NCBI RefSeq assembly: GCF_010550675.1
Contig: NZ_JAAGOA010000015.1
Location: 62,001-126,000 of the forward strand
Length of the DNA stretch: 64,000 bases
From: Phytoactinopolyspora halotolerans
GTDB lineage: Bacteria > Actinomycetota > Actinomycetes > Jiangellales > Jiangellaceae
Direction of reading: 5' to 3'
Below, one piece after another: positions 44,370 to 52,584 of the stretch. Both the position numbers and the translations under genes were made by a program. Position 1 is the first letter of the stretch, and the number at the start of each line of letters is the position of its first letter. The notes beneath the pieces are model-generated. The model saw only the letters and a program-made list of their open reading frames with translations, was not told the DNA's origin and made no database searches.

Positions 44370-44398
44370 CCTAATAGGACACGTCGTGTCATATTAGG
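44370..44398. promoter_or_regulatory. Palindromic operator between the DinB-ankyrin and WYL genes
   Basis: 29 bp starting CCTAATAGGACACG and reading almost the same on the other strand (two symmetric mismatch positions near the arms plus the centre). CATATT (44390-44395) ends 6 nt before the WYL ATG and fits a leaderless -10, so a bound repressor would block both divergent promoters. Confidence 0.75.
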
Positions 44399-44401
44399 TT
44401 C

Positions 44402-45454
44402 ATGCGTGCGGACCGCCTCGTCGAGATCGTGCTCCTGCTACAGGCCCATGGCCGGCTCACCGCAGCGGAGATGGCGCGACGCCTCGAGGTCTCCGCCCGC
44501 ACCATCCAACGGGACCTCGACGCGCTGAGCTCGGCCGGCGTCCCGGTCTACGCCGATCGCGGCCATGCCGGGGGTTGGTCCCTGGCGGCGGACTATCGCA
44601 CCCGGCTCAACGGGCTCACGCCTGCCGAGGCGGCCTCGCTGTTCGTCTCCACCACCGAGCACATACTGACCGACCTGGGATTCGGCACCGCCGCGCGCAG
44701 CGCGGCCGCGAAGCTGCTCTCCACCGTTCCGGCGAGCGCACGCCGTGCCGCCGATTTCGCCCGGGAACGCATCCTGGTCGACCACGCGGACTGGACCGGC
44801 GGCCGCGAGTCCGGGACTTGGCTACCGGTGCTTCAGCAAGGTCTGTGGGACGAGTTGCTGGTCCGTATGGTCTACGGCGCGGCCGATCACCGTGACGCCG
44901 CCGAGCACGGTACGGATCAGGACGCCGGGTCCGGCACCGGTTTCGTCGTCGCTCCGCTCGGCCTCGTCGCCAAGAAGCGTGCCTGGTATCTCGTCGCCCA
45001 ACGCGACGACGGCGCGTTGCGGACGTACCGGGTGTCCCGGATCCGTCACGTCGAGCTCACCGATGAGCGGTTCCAGCGCCCGCCGGGATTCGATCTCGCC
45101 GAACACTGGACACAGACCAACGAGCAGTACTTCGCCGGCCTCCGCGACACGCCGGTACGACTGCGCGTGCGGGACGCGGCCGGGCACCGGCTGCGGTGGG
45201 CGCCGAACGCCGTCATCGACGAGGCCACGCAGCGCGACGACGGCTGGTGGGAGGTGGCGATGACGTTCGAGAAGAGATACGAGGCGCGCGTGTACCTGCT
45301 CGGCCTCGCCGGCGACGTCGTCGTGCTGGATCCCCCTGAGCTCCGCGCGGACATGCTGCACGCGGCCCGCGCGTTCGTCGACGCACACGACCACGCCACA
45401 TCCTCGGCGTCGACCTCGTCACGGCGGGACTCGGCACCGCCACTCTCGCCGTGA
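44402..45454 (+). CDS. WYL-domain transcriptional regulator (HTH_11 + WYL)
   Basis: 350 residues: HTH (1-55, RLTAAEMARRLEVSARTIQRDLDAL), linker, WYL domain (about 140-225, KKRAWYLVAQRDDGALRTYRVSRI carries the W-Y-L motif) and a C-terminal WCX domain (about 255-320). WYL regulators sense nucleic acids or nucleotides and control stress and defence genes. The likely targets are itself and the DinB-ankyrin gene through the shared palindrome. The last 25 residues are Ser/Thr-rich and disordered. Confidence 0.92.
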   Translation: MRADRLVEIVLLLQAHGRLTAAEMARRLEVSARTIQRDLDALSSAGVPVYADRGHAGGWSLAADYRTRLNGLTPAEAASLFVSTTEHILTDLGFGTAARSAAAKLLSTVPASARRAADFARERILVDHADWTGGRESGTWLPVLQQGLWDELLVRMVYGAADHRDAAEHGTDQDAGSGTGFVVAPLGLVAKKRAWYLVAQRDDGALRTYRVSRIRHVELTDERFQRPPGFDLAEHWTQTNEQYFAGLRDTPVRLRVRDAAGHRLRWAPNAVIDEATQRDDGWWEVAMTFEKRYEARVYLLGLAGDVVVLDPPELRADMLHAARAFVDAHDHATSSASTSSRRDSAPPLSP

Positions 45455-45476
45455 CGACGGACGCCCGGCCGAGCAG

Positions 45477-48329
45477 CTACCGGGCCTCGCGGGTCGCGAG
45501 CTCGAGGAGCTCCAGGATGTGGTGGTACTCCTGGCCGGTCGCCTGGCTCATGCCCAGCTCGCAGGTGCGGTTGGTGGAGGCGTATCCGACGACGTCCGCA
45601 CCGGCCAGCTCCGCAGCCTCCGCCTCGGTGGCGCCGGCCGTCAGCTCCGGGTAGAACATGCCGCGGTCTCCTGCGTAGCCGCAGCATCCCCACGCCTTCG
45701 GCTCGACGACGCGCTCGGCCACCGCCTCGGCTACCACGCGCAGGTCGCCGCCGGTGTCCATGTGCACGGTCGAACAGGTGGGATGGACGGCCAGCGACGG
45801 CAACCGCCGGCGAACCCGCAGCCGCGGCAGCAGCGTCTCCCGCACGAACGTCACCGCGTCCAGCACCCGCAGCCGCTCGAACCGTTCCCGCGCCACGCCG
45901 TCGAGCTCCGCGCCGAGGCCCTCGAGGCCGTGCGCGCACGACGACGCGTCGCACGCGACGGGTAGCTCACCTCCCCGGGAGGCGTCCCACACGGCGGTGA
46001 ACACCCGGCCGGCCATCTCGGCCGCCCCGTCCGTGAATCCCTTCGACGCCCATGGTGTCCCGCAGCACAAGCCCGCGATGCCGTCGGGGATCGCCACCGT
46101 CACCCCGGCCCGCTCGCACAACGCCAGGAACGCCGCCGTGGCCCCGATTCCGGCGAGCTCGCCGCCGGCCGGGCCGAACAGGGATCCGATGCAGGCCGGG
46201 AAGAAGACCGCCGATGCGTCGGCCGGTGCCCGCGGCGCGGGACGTGCGGCTCCGGCGTTCGGCAGGCCGGCGCTCGCGTCCGGGACCACACCTGTGCCCA
46301 GCACCCGGCGGCCCGCCGTCGTGACACCGCGCAACACCGGATCCGGTACACCCTCGGCTACCTTCAGACCCGTGCGGAGCCCACGCACCGCGCCCGCCCA
46401 GTGCCTGGCCGCCGTCACGCCGGCGCGCTGGGCGGCCGGACCATGCCGCTCCGCGCGCATGCCCTTCATCACCTTGCCGGTGTCGATGTTGACCGGGCAG
46501 GCGGTGACGCAGAGCGAGTCGGCCGCGCAGGTGTCCACGGCGGCGTAGCGGTATTCCTCCTCCAACCGGCGTCGCCGTTCACCGGTCGCCGCCGCGATCT
46601 CGCGCATCAGCACGATCCGCTGCCGCGGCGTCGTCGTGGTGTTCCGGGACGGGCAGACCGGCTCGCAGTACCCGCACTCGACGCAGGCGTCCACGTCCAC
46701 GTCGACGGCCGGGACGACCTTGAGGTTGCGCACGTGCGCCTGCGGATCGTCGTCGATCACCACCCCGGGATTGACCAGCCCGGCCGGATCGAACAAGCGC
46801 TTGATCTCGCGCATGACCTCATACACGTCGTCGCCGAACTGCCGCCGGACGAACGGAGCCATGATCCGGCCGGTGCCGTGCTCCGCCTTCAGCGAGCCGT
46901 CGTGGCCCAGGATCAGGCCGACCAGATCATCGGTGAACGCCTCGTACCGCGCCAGCTCCTGCGGGTCGGCGAGCATCGGGTTGATCATGAAATGCAGGTT
47001 GCCGTCCTTGGCGTGCCCGAAGATGACGGCGTCGGAGTAACCGTGGGCGTCGAACAGGCGGATGAGCGTGTTCGCCGTGTCGGTCAACACCGGCACCGGC
47101 ACGACGACGTCCTCCAGCAGCGCGGTGGAGCCCACCGGTCGCGCGCCGGCCACCGCCGTGTACAGGCCTTTGCGTACGCGCCACAGCTGCGCCCGAGTGG
47201 CCGGGTCCCGGCTCAGCGCGGCGGGAGCGGGGTCATCGGCGGCGCCGAACGTCAGCCTGTCCAGGGTGTGCCGTGCCACCTGCACCGCGTCGTCCAGCTC
47301 CGCCGCCGTCTGCGCCTGATATTCCACCAGCAGTGCGGTGTGCCCGCGGACGTCGATCCCCCGGATGGCCTGCGGCGCCTGCGGATCCGTCTGAGCCACT
47401 CGCAGCGACGCCGCGTCCAGGAGCTCGACCGCTCGCGCGCCGGAGGAGATCAGCGCCTCCAGCGCATCGGTCGCCCGCGGCAGGGAGTCGAAGACCAGCA
47501 GCGTCGTCGCCGCCTGCGGCAGCAGCGGCACTGTACGCAGGGTGACCTCCGCGACGAAACCCAACGTCCCTTCGCTGCCCACCATCAGGTGCGTCAGGAT
47601 GTCGACGGGCTCGGTGAAGTCGAGCAGCGCATTGACCCCGTACCCCATGGTGTTCTTCATCGAGAACTGGTGCTCGATGACCGCACGCATCCCGGCGTCG
47701 GCGCGGACGCGATCCCGGAGCCGGACCAGCCCGCCATACAGGTCCGGCTCGAGCGCTCGCAGCCGATCGTCGGCGTCGGACGCACCGGTATCCAGGACGG
47801 TGCCGCTGGCCAGGACCACCACCATCGACTCGACGGTCCGGTATGCCGTGTCGGTGGTTCCGCAGGACATTCCGCTGGAGTTGTTCGCGACGACGCCACC
47901 GATGGTGCAGGCGGACTCGCTCGCCGGATCCGGGCCCAGGCGGCGCCCGTACGGGGCCAGCCGGGCGTTGACCTGGCGCAGCGTCAGGCCGGGCTGGACG
48001 CGGACACGCGCGCCGTCGTCCAGGATCTCGATGCCGGAGAAATGCCTCCTGGTGTCGACCAGCAACCCCGACGACGACGCCTGCCCGGAGAGGCTGGTGC
48101 CCGCCGAGCGGAAGGTGACCGGCAGGGAGTGGCGTCCCGCCGTCCGCAGCGCATCGGCGACGTCGGAGGTGTGCCTCGCCACGAACACTCCACGGGGATG
48201 CAGCAGATAGTGCGACGCGTCGTGGGCCATCGCGGCGAGGTCGGTCACGGTCGTCCGTACCGCGTCAGCACCGGCCACCGTACGGAGTTCGGCGAGGGCA
48301 GCATCGTCCTTGACGAGAGCACTGGTCAT
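45477..48329 (-). CDS. Fused FAD/Fe-S oxidoreductase (D-lactate/glycolate dehydrogenase type, GlcD-GlcF)
   Basis: 950 residues from the ATG at 48329 (GGTGGGG upstream). FAD_binding_4 domain (about 35-215, GTSLSGQASSSGLLVDTRRHF region), FAD-linked oxidase C-terminal domain (about 250-500), two 4Fe-4S clusters (CVECGYCEPVCPSRN at about 565-580; CAADSLCVTACPVN at about 620-633) and two CCG domains (CCGTPW, CCGYAGDRGMF). Such fusions oxidise D-lactate or D-2-hydroxyacids and pass electrons to quinones at the membrane. No lactate permease is adjacent. Convergent with the WYL gene by 22 bp. Confidence 0.92.
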   Translation of the reverse strand: MTSALVKDDAALAELRTVAGADAVRTTVTDLAAMAHDASHYLLHPRGVFVARHTSDVADALRTAGRHSLPVTFRSAGTSLSGQASSSGLLVDTRRHFSGIEILDDGARVRVQPGLTLRQVNARLAPYGRRLGPDPASESACTIGGVVANNSSGMSCGTTDTAYRTVESMVVVLASGTVLDTGASDADDRLRALEPDLYGGLVRLRDRVRADAGMRAVIEHQFSMKNTMGYGVNALLDFTEPVDILTHLMVGSEGTLGFVAEVTLRTVPLLPQAATTLLVFDSLPRATDALEALISSGARAVELLDAASLRVAQTDPQAPQAIRGIDVRGHTALLVEYQAQTAAELDDAVQVARHTLDRLTFGAADDPAPAALSRDPATRAQLWRVRKGLYTAVAGARPVGSTALLEDVVVPVPVLTDTANTLIRLFDAHGYSDAVIFGHAKDGNLHFMINPMLADPQELARYEAFTDDLVGLILGHDGSLKAEHGTGRIMAPFVRRQFGDDVYEVMREIKRLFDPAGLVNPGVVIDDDPQAHVRNLKVVPAVDVDVDACVECGYCEPVCPSRNTTTTPRQRIVLMREIAAATGERRRRLEEEYRYAAVDTCAADSLCVTACPVNIDTGKVMKGMRAERHGPAAQRAGVTAARHWAGAVRGLRTGLKVAEGVPDPVLRGVTTAGRRVLGTGVVPDASAGLPNAGAARPAPRAPADASAVFFPACIGSLFGPAGGELAGIGATAAFLALCERAGVTVAIPDGIAGLCCGTPWASKGFTDGAAEMAGRVFTAVWDASRGGELPVACDASSCAHGLEGLGAELDGVARERFERLRVLDAVTFVRETLLPRLRVRRRLPSLAVHPTCSTVHMDTGGDLRVVAEAVAERVVEPKAWGCCGYAGDRGMFYPELTAGATEAEAAELAGADVVGYASTNRTCELGMSQATGQEYHHILELLELATREAR

Positions 48330-48443
48330 TTCCCCACCGTACCGTCGGGACCCCTGGCGCCCAGCCGCCGTCCCTTCGGCGACCTCCGGGACCATCGGCC
48401 CGGTATGTCGCCGGCCGCCGGCTCACGTCCAGGACGCGTCACG

Positions 48444-48449
48444 GATACT
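48444..48449 (+). promoter_or_regulatory. -10 element of leaderless PLP-enzyme promoter
   Basis: GATACT ends 6 nt before ATG 48456. There is no RBS, so the mRNA probably begins at or next to the start codon. Confidence 0.5.
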
Positions 48450-48455
48450 GGCACC

Positions 48456-49544
48456 ATGGCGATTTCCCGCGATCCGGCCCTGTCCGCGCAGACCCGGTTG
48501 GTGGCCGACGGCCGGCCGGATCCGGCTCCTGACGCGCCGCTCAACGAACCCGTGGCCTTCGCCTCCACCTACCATGCCGGCGGTGAGCGCGGGTATGGCC
48601 GCTACGGCAACCCCACCTGGGAGGCGTTCGAGGAGGTGCTCGGCGGCCTGGAACAGGGACGTGCGCTGACGTTCGCGTCGGGCCTGGCCGCCAGCAGTGC
48701 CGTGCTGGCGCTGTTGCCCGACGCCGCTGCCGACGCCGACGCCGTCGTCGTCGCCCCGCAGACCGCATACCTGGGCGTGCTCGACCAGCTTCGGGAACGA
48801 CGCGACGCGGGCCGGATCGAGCTGCGCCAGGTGGATGTCAGCGACACCGACGCCGTCCGCAAGGCCGCCGTCGGCGCGGCGATGATCTGGCTCGAGTCCC
48901 CCGCCAATCCCACGTTGGAGGTGGCGGAGATCGACGCGATCAGTGCCGCCGCCCGCGACAGCGGGGCGCTGACGGTGGTCGACAACACCTTCGCCACGCC
49001 GCTCCTGCAGCGCCCGCTCGAACAAGGCGCCGACGTCGTCGTGCACAGTGTCACCAAGCTGCTCAGCGGCCACTCGGACGTCCTCCTCGGTGCCACCGTG
49101 GTACGCGACGATGATCTGTTCGCTCGGTTGGATCGGCACCGTCGCCTGCACGGCGCGATCCCCGGCCCGATGGAGGCGTACCTGGCGCTGCGCGGCATGC
49201 GCACACTCGGTGTCCGGCTGGAACGCGCCCAGGCGACCACCGCCGAGCTGGTACGCCGTCTGCGTGACCATCCTGCCGTCGACGTCGTGCGCTATCCCGG
49301 GTTCGGGACCATCTGCTCGATCGAGGTCGACGGCGGGGCCGCCGGCGCTGACCGGGTGGTGGACGCCGTCCGGCTCTGGGTCAACACGACCAGCCTCGGC
49401 GGGGTGGAGTCCACCCTGGAGCGGCGACGGCGGTGGCCGGCCGAGAGCGAGACGGTCGACGAGTCGCTGATCCGCATGTCCGTCGGCATCGAGGATGTCG
49501 ACGACCTCTGGCGCGACCTCGCCCGAGCCCTGGACACGGCGTAG
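48456..49544 (+). CDS. Cystathionine gamma-lyase/synthase-family PLP enzyme
   Basis: 362 residues of the Cys/Met metabolism PLP family: YGRYGNPTWEAFE, FASGLAAS, WLESPANPTLEV, VVDNTF and Schiff-base Lys201 in HSVTKLLSGHSDVLLG; closing LIRMSVGIEDVDDL. It carries out transsulfuration or related gamma/beta elimination of S-containing amino acids; lyase and synthase cannot be told apart here. It is divergent from the lactate-type oxidase across 126 bp. Confidence 0.92.
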   Translation: MAISRDPALSAQTRLVADGRPDPAPDAPLNEPVAFASTYHAGGERGYGRYGNPTWEAFEEVLGGLEQGRALTFASGLAASSAVLALLPDAAADADAVVVAPQTAYLGVLDQLRERRDAGRIELRQVDVSDTDAVRKAAVGAAMIWLESPANPTLEVAEIDAISAAARDSGALTVVDNTFATPLLQRPLEQGADVVVHSVTKLLSGHSDVLLGATVVRDDDLFARLDRHRRLHGAIPGPMEAYLALRGMRTLGVRLERAQATTAELVRRLRDHPAVDVVRYPGFGTICSIEVDGGAAGADRVVDAVRLWVNTTSLGGVESTLERRRRWPAESETVDESLIRMSVGIEDVDDLWRDLARALDTA

Positions 49545-49604
49545 CCCCGCGACCGGACCAAGGTCCCACGTCGTGACCGGCGTTTGCCCTGCCCTCGCCG
49601 CAAT

Positions 49605-49642
49605 CTCTTGACGCCGTCTGGGCTATACGTCCGACGTTGTCG
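49605..49642. repeat. Direct repeat A (38 bp)
   Basis: Begins CTCTTGACGCCGTCTGGGCT. It matches repeat B (50660-50697) at 32 of 38 positions in the same orientation; together they bracket the AbiEi-like gene. Its end (CCGACGTTGTCGG) forms a small hairpin and may end the PLP gene. Confidence 0.6.
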
Positions 49643-49654
49643 GGAGCTTCGGGC

Positions 49655-50578
49655 CTAGCCCGGCCATCCCGCGTTGCGGAGCGCCTCCACCAGGATCGCG
49701 CCGACATGTTCCGGCCGGTGCCGGACGGCGTAGGAGGTGAATGGGAGGACCGTCTTGCCACCTGCCACAAGCATCGCCTGCCGGTTTAGGTCAGCGTCCC
49801 AGTTCACGATCTCCATGTGCTGCGTGCCGTGTATCTCGGCGCTGACGTTGTACCGGCGCCAGTACGCGTCCAGGTAGAACCGTCCGTCGGGGCCTCTAAC
49901 CACAGCCTGGCGCTCGGGTTCGGGCAGCTGGAACCGCCGCCGGATCTGTTCGAACTGCCGCTCCGGGACTGACGTGATGCCTCCCTCGGCGTCGTCGATG
50001 GACTCCGCGATCACCCGCCGGTGCCGGCACGGCCCGCGGCGGCTCAGCGCATCACGCAGGTCGTCGGGCCGCACCAGACGCTGCTGCACGCCCGCCAGGA
50101 TGACCGCCCGTGCCCGTGACTTCGCCGCCTCCCATGACGCGCCGTCCACCAGACTGCGTGGCATCCGGGTTCGCAACGGCGTACGCGACGGATGGACGTC
50201 CTCCTCGCCGAGCCGGCTCGACATCTTCACGACCAGCCGCGCGCGTGTGGGCGCCCGTGCGCCGTCCGGCACGATCAGGTATCGCTCGGGCACCTCGAAG
50301 CCCTGCAACCCGTCGAGACCAGCCGCGGTCAGGCCGCCCAGCACCGAACCTGGCGGCCCAGCCAGCAGGCAGACCCATAACTCTTGCCGTTCGGTGAGCT
50401 CGCCGTTATGCAACGCGTACACACCACGATGCGGTCGCGACCATCGCCCACTCCGCACCGCGTGGTTCACGGCCGCCCAGGTCAGCGGAGGGGCGATCTG
50501 GCTCAATCGGAACACGCCGTCCTGTTCCCGCAGGATTCTGGCGAGTAGCCGGTGGATGTCGTCATCCTCGTCATGCAT
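49655..50578 (-). CDS. AbiEi-like/DUF559-type protein
   Basis: 307 residues. N-terminal AbiEi-like winged helix (1-70, DGVFRLSQIAPPLTWAAVNHAVRSGRW, then RPHRGVYAL), a middle domain, and a C-terminal Vsr/DUF559-like nuclease fold (about 220-305, FYLDAYWRRYNVSAEIHG with candidate Asp/Glu/His). AbiEi is the antitoxin of a type IV pair, but no AbiEii nucleotidyltransferase lies next to it. Orphan copies are common in actinobacteria and unstudied. Flanked by direct repeats A and B. Confidence 0.82.
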   Translation of the reverse strand: MHDEDDDIHRLLARILREQDGVFRLSQIAPPLTWAAVNHAVRSGRWSRPHRGVYALHNGELTERQELWVCLLAGPPGSVLGGLTAAGLDGLQGFEVPERYLIVPDGARAPTRARLVVKMSSRLGEEDVHPSRTPLRTRMPRSLVDGASWEAAKSRARAVILAGVQQRLVRPDDLRDALSRRGPCRHRRVIAESIDDAEGGITSVPERQFEQIRRRFQLPEPERQAVVRGPDGRFYLDAYWRRYNVSAEIHGTQHMEIVNWDADLNRQAMLVAGGKTVLPFTSYAVRHRPEHVGAILVEALRNAGWPG

Positions 50579-50659
50579 CCTTATATCCTGCGTAATCGGA
50601 TGTTCAGTGTCTACACATTGCGTTTGCCTGTGGATATCGCAGTTGGATGGTCCTGATAG

Positions 50660-50697
50660 CTCTTGACATCGTCTCGGCTATAGGTCCGATGATGTCG
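50660..50697. repeat. Direct repeat B (38 bp)
   Basis: Begins CTCTTGACATCGTCTCGGCT; the partner of repeat A, 32 of 38 identical. Located 82 bp upstream of the AbiEi-like start. Confidence 0.6.
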
Positions 50698-50811
50698 ACA
50701 GATGCCACGCGCCGAGGGCCTATGCGCGGGTTACCACCGCGGAGGAGGAACACGCATCAGACACGCGGTGACGCCTCGCGTCACGTACGGAACCGCCAGC
50801 CGGCGTCAGGC

Positions 50812-50982
50812 ATGACCTGGGCGTTGTTCGATCTTGACGACACGGTGCTCGACCACGACTCGTCCGAGCGTTTTACCTCACGCCTGCCCACATGTGCGCG
50901 GCTGGGTTTGGGCCGGGCCGGTGCCGCCCGGGGCCCGGGGGGACTGCTGCACGACCGCCGTCGCCCTTCCGCGCCGCGATGA
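50812..50982 (+). pseudogene. Truncated HAD-family phosphatase start
   Basis: ATG 50812 opens MTWALFDLDDTVLDHDSSE, the N-terminus of a SerB-type HAD hydrolase with the DxDxT nucleophile box, but similarity ends after about 25 residues and the frame stops at 50982. A perfect palindrome GTGACGC-CTC-GCGTCAC (50768-50784) lies just upstream, possibly its former operator. Confidence 0.6.
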
Positions 50983-51295
50983 GCGGTGGGTATCCCGCTG
51001 TGAACCGGATCGTTCTCGTCGGTCGACGCGGAGCCAGAACGGTCGGCTGCGCGCAGTTGTGTAGGCCGTCGTGGGAATCGCTGCCGATTCATCGCCCCGT
51101 GTTACCGGTCGTGCGGGGTCTGACCGCTATACGCGGCCAGAACGCGCACGGCGGGCCGCACGGCCGTGGAAACCCGGCCTACGGCGGTCAGAGTTCACAC
51201 GACGGTGCACACAACCGTGTCTCGACCGGCAGACATTCACACGACCACCCTCACGAGCCGGTTGTGTGAGGAGACGTGTGGGAGACGGCCGCGTT
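50983..51295. other. Non-coding stretch rich in inverted repeats
   Basis: No credible gene. CACACAACCG (51208-51217) is matched in reverse at 51259-51268, and TTCACACGAC occurs twice. It runs into the hairpin pair at 51296 and forms the far downstream flank of the minus-strand ABC exporter unit. Confidence 0.45.
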
Positions 51296-51364
51296 CACGG
51301 CAGACCGTGTGGTCTGTCGTGCGACTGTGAACCGGTCCACGGCAGACTGTGTAGTCTGTCGTGC
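51296..51364. repeat. Two covarying hairpin repeats (27 bp, 42-bp period)
   Basis: Copies at 51296-51322 and 51338-51364 are identical except for two positions that pair with each other: CAGACC-GTGT-GGTCTG in the first, CAGACT-GTGT-AGTCTG in the second. The stem extends through CACGG/TCGTG to 11 bp including one G-T pair. The compensatory change suggests the structure is kept. Located 57 bp after the ABC-2 permease stop. Confidence 0.75.
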
Positions 51365-51420
51365 CGAAATACGCGGCCCGGCCACGCCGTTGTTCGTGCT
51401 GATGCTTGAGCCGCGCGCTC

Positions 51421-52584
51421 TCACAGGCGGGTGAGTGTCAGGCGTAGGCGCCATGCGGCCAAGGCGAACAGGACGACGGCGAACGCCGCCAGTACGCCCA
51501 GCTCGGGCAGGATGTCCGCCACCGTGCCGCCGCGCCGGGTCAGCTCCGTGAACGCGTCGATCGCCCACGCATGCGGCGTGAAGTGCGCGACCGTGTTCAT
51601 CGTCGACCCGAACAGCTCCAGCGGCAGCATCGTCCCGCCCAACGCTCCCAGCCCCAGGCCGACCATGACCGTCACACCGGCGGCCTGCTCGTCATTGTGC
51701 ATCACGGCACCGACGAGCATCGCGGCGCCGGCGGCCACGGCGGCGAACAGGACGAGCACCACCACGGCAGCCGGTATGTCACCCCACGTGACGCCGAAGA
51801 TCAGAGCCGACGCCACCATGATGTAAAGCGCCTGGAACATCCCGACACTCCACCGGCCGGCTCCCTCGCCGATCACGATGGTGCGCAGGCTGGTGGGCGT
51901 GCCCATCATCCGGCGGCTGACGCCGTGCTTGCGGCTCTGGATCAGCGACGCCGCGCCGGTCAACGCGTTGAGGAAGGTCATCAAGAGCAGCATGCCGACC
52001 GCGACCTGGTCGATGCCGTACTCCTCCTCGTCGGGATCACCACCCCCGGCCAGTACCCGCTCGATCTCGACCGCGGGCAGCGCCTCCGCCATCCCGGCGA
52101 CGACGCTAGACGCCTCCTCCGGGGACGCATCCATCCGGCTCACCAACTCGCCGGTGGCTCGCGGAACCACGGCCTCCGCTTCGACGGCCCGCGTCAGCAC
52201 CCCTTCGAGCTGCGCGGCATCCTCTCCCGATCCCAGCATGACGACCGGTTCGAGCGTCCGGCCGTCCCGCAGGACCGCCTCCGCGTCGTCGGGCACGACG
52301 ATCCCGGCCGGCAGTGTCTCGTCGACCACAAGGTCGCGCAGATCCGCCGCGGTGTCCACCCGCCGGACATCCGCGGCGCCCGTGTCCTCCAGCCGGTCGG
52401 CCGTCCGCTCGGCGAGATCACCCGTGCCGACCAGACCGACTTCGGGCGTGTCCTCCCCGGCGAACTGCGTGCCGATCACCGCGATGATGGCGATCGGGAA
52501 GACGAGCACGAAGAAGAGGTTGGCTCGCTCCCGGAACATCCGTACCAGGTTGTACCGCGCGATCGTGACGATCTTGGTGATCAC
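51421..52584 (-). CDS. ABC-2 type exporter permease
   Basis: 387 residues from the GTG at 52584 (GTGA overlap with the preceding gene). One N-terminal helix (ANLFFVLVFPIAIIAVIG), a large extracytoplasmic domain (about 45-185), then five helices ending near the C-terminus, with the family segment SLIQSRKHGVSRRMMGTPTS. It forms the membrane part of a lipid, drug or polymer exporter with the two upstream genes. The cargo is not indicated. Confidence 0.9.
   Translation of the reverse strand: MITKIVTIARYNLVRMFRERANLFFVLVFPIAIIAVIGTQFAGEDTPEVGLVGTGDLAERTADRLEDTGAADVRRVDTAADLRDLVVDETLPAGIVVPDDAEAVLRDGRTLEPVVMLGSGEDAAQLEGVLTRAVEAEAVVPRATGELVSRMDASPEEASSVVAGMAEALPAVEIERVLAGGGDPDEEEYGIDQVAVGMLLLMTFLNALTGAASLIQSRKHGVSRRMMGTPTSLRTIVIGEGAGRWSVGMFQALYIMVASALIFGVTWGDIPAAVVVLVLFAAVAAGAAMLVGAVMHNDEQAAGVTVMVGLGLGALGGTMLPLELFGSTMNTVAHFTPHAWAIDAFTELTRRGGTVADILPELGVLAAFAVVLFALAAWRLRLTLTRL

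Noticed and set aside
46401-48455. A very long plus-strand open frame opposite the FAD/Fe-S oxidase, continuous with the PLP enzyme
   Set aside because: It is antisense to a protein with clear FAD, Fe-S and CCG motifs, has low-complexity Arg/His/Gln-rich composition and no family motif. Only its end from 48456 is real.
49655-50578. A complete type IV (AbiE) toxin-antitoxin system
   Set aside because: No AbiEii nucleotidyltransferase gene adjoins it, and the protein has a nuclease-like C-terminus instead of the simple AbiEi form.
51296-51364. A possible CRISPR fragment
   Set aside because: Only two copies with a 15-bp gap, and the repeats are themselves near-perfect hairpins; no cas genes in the window.
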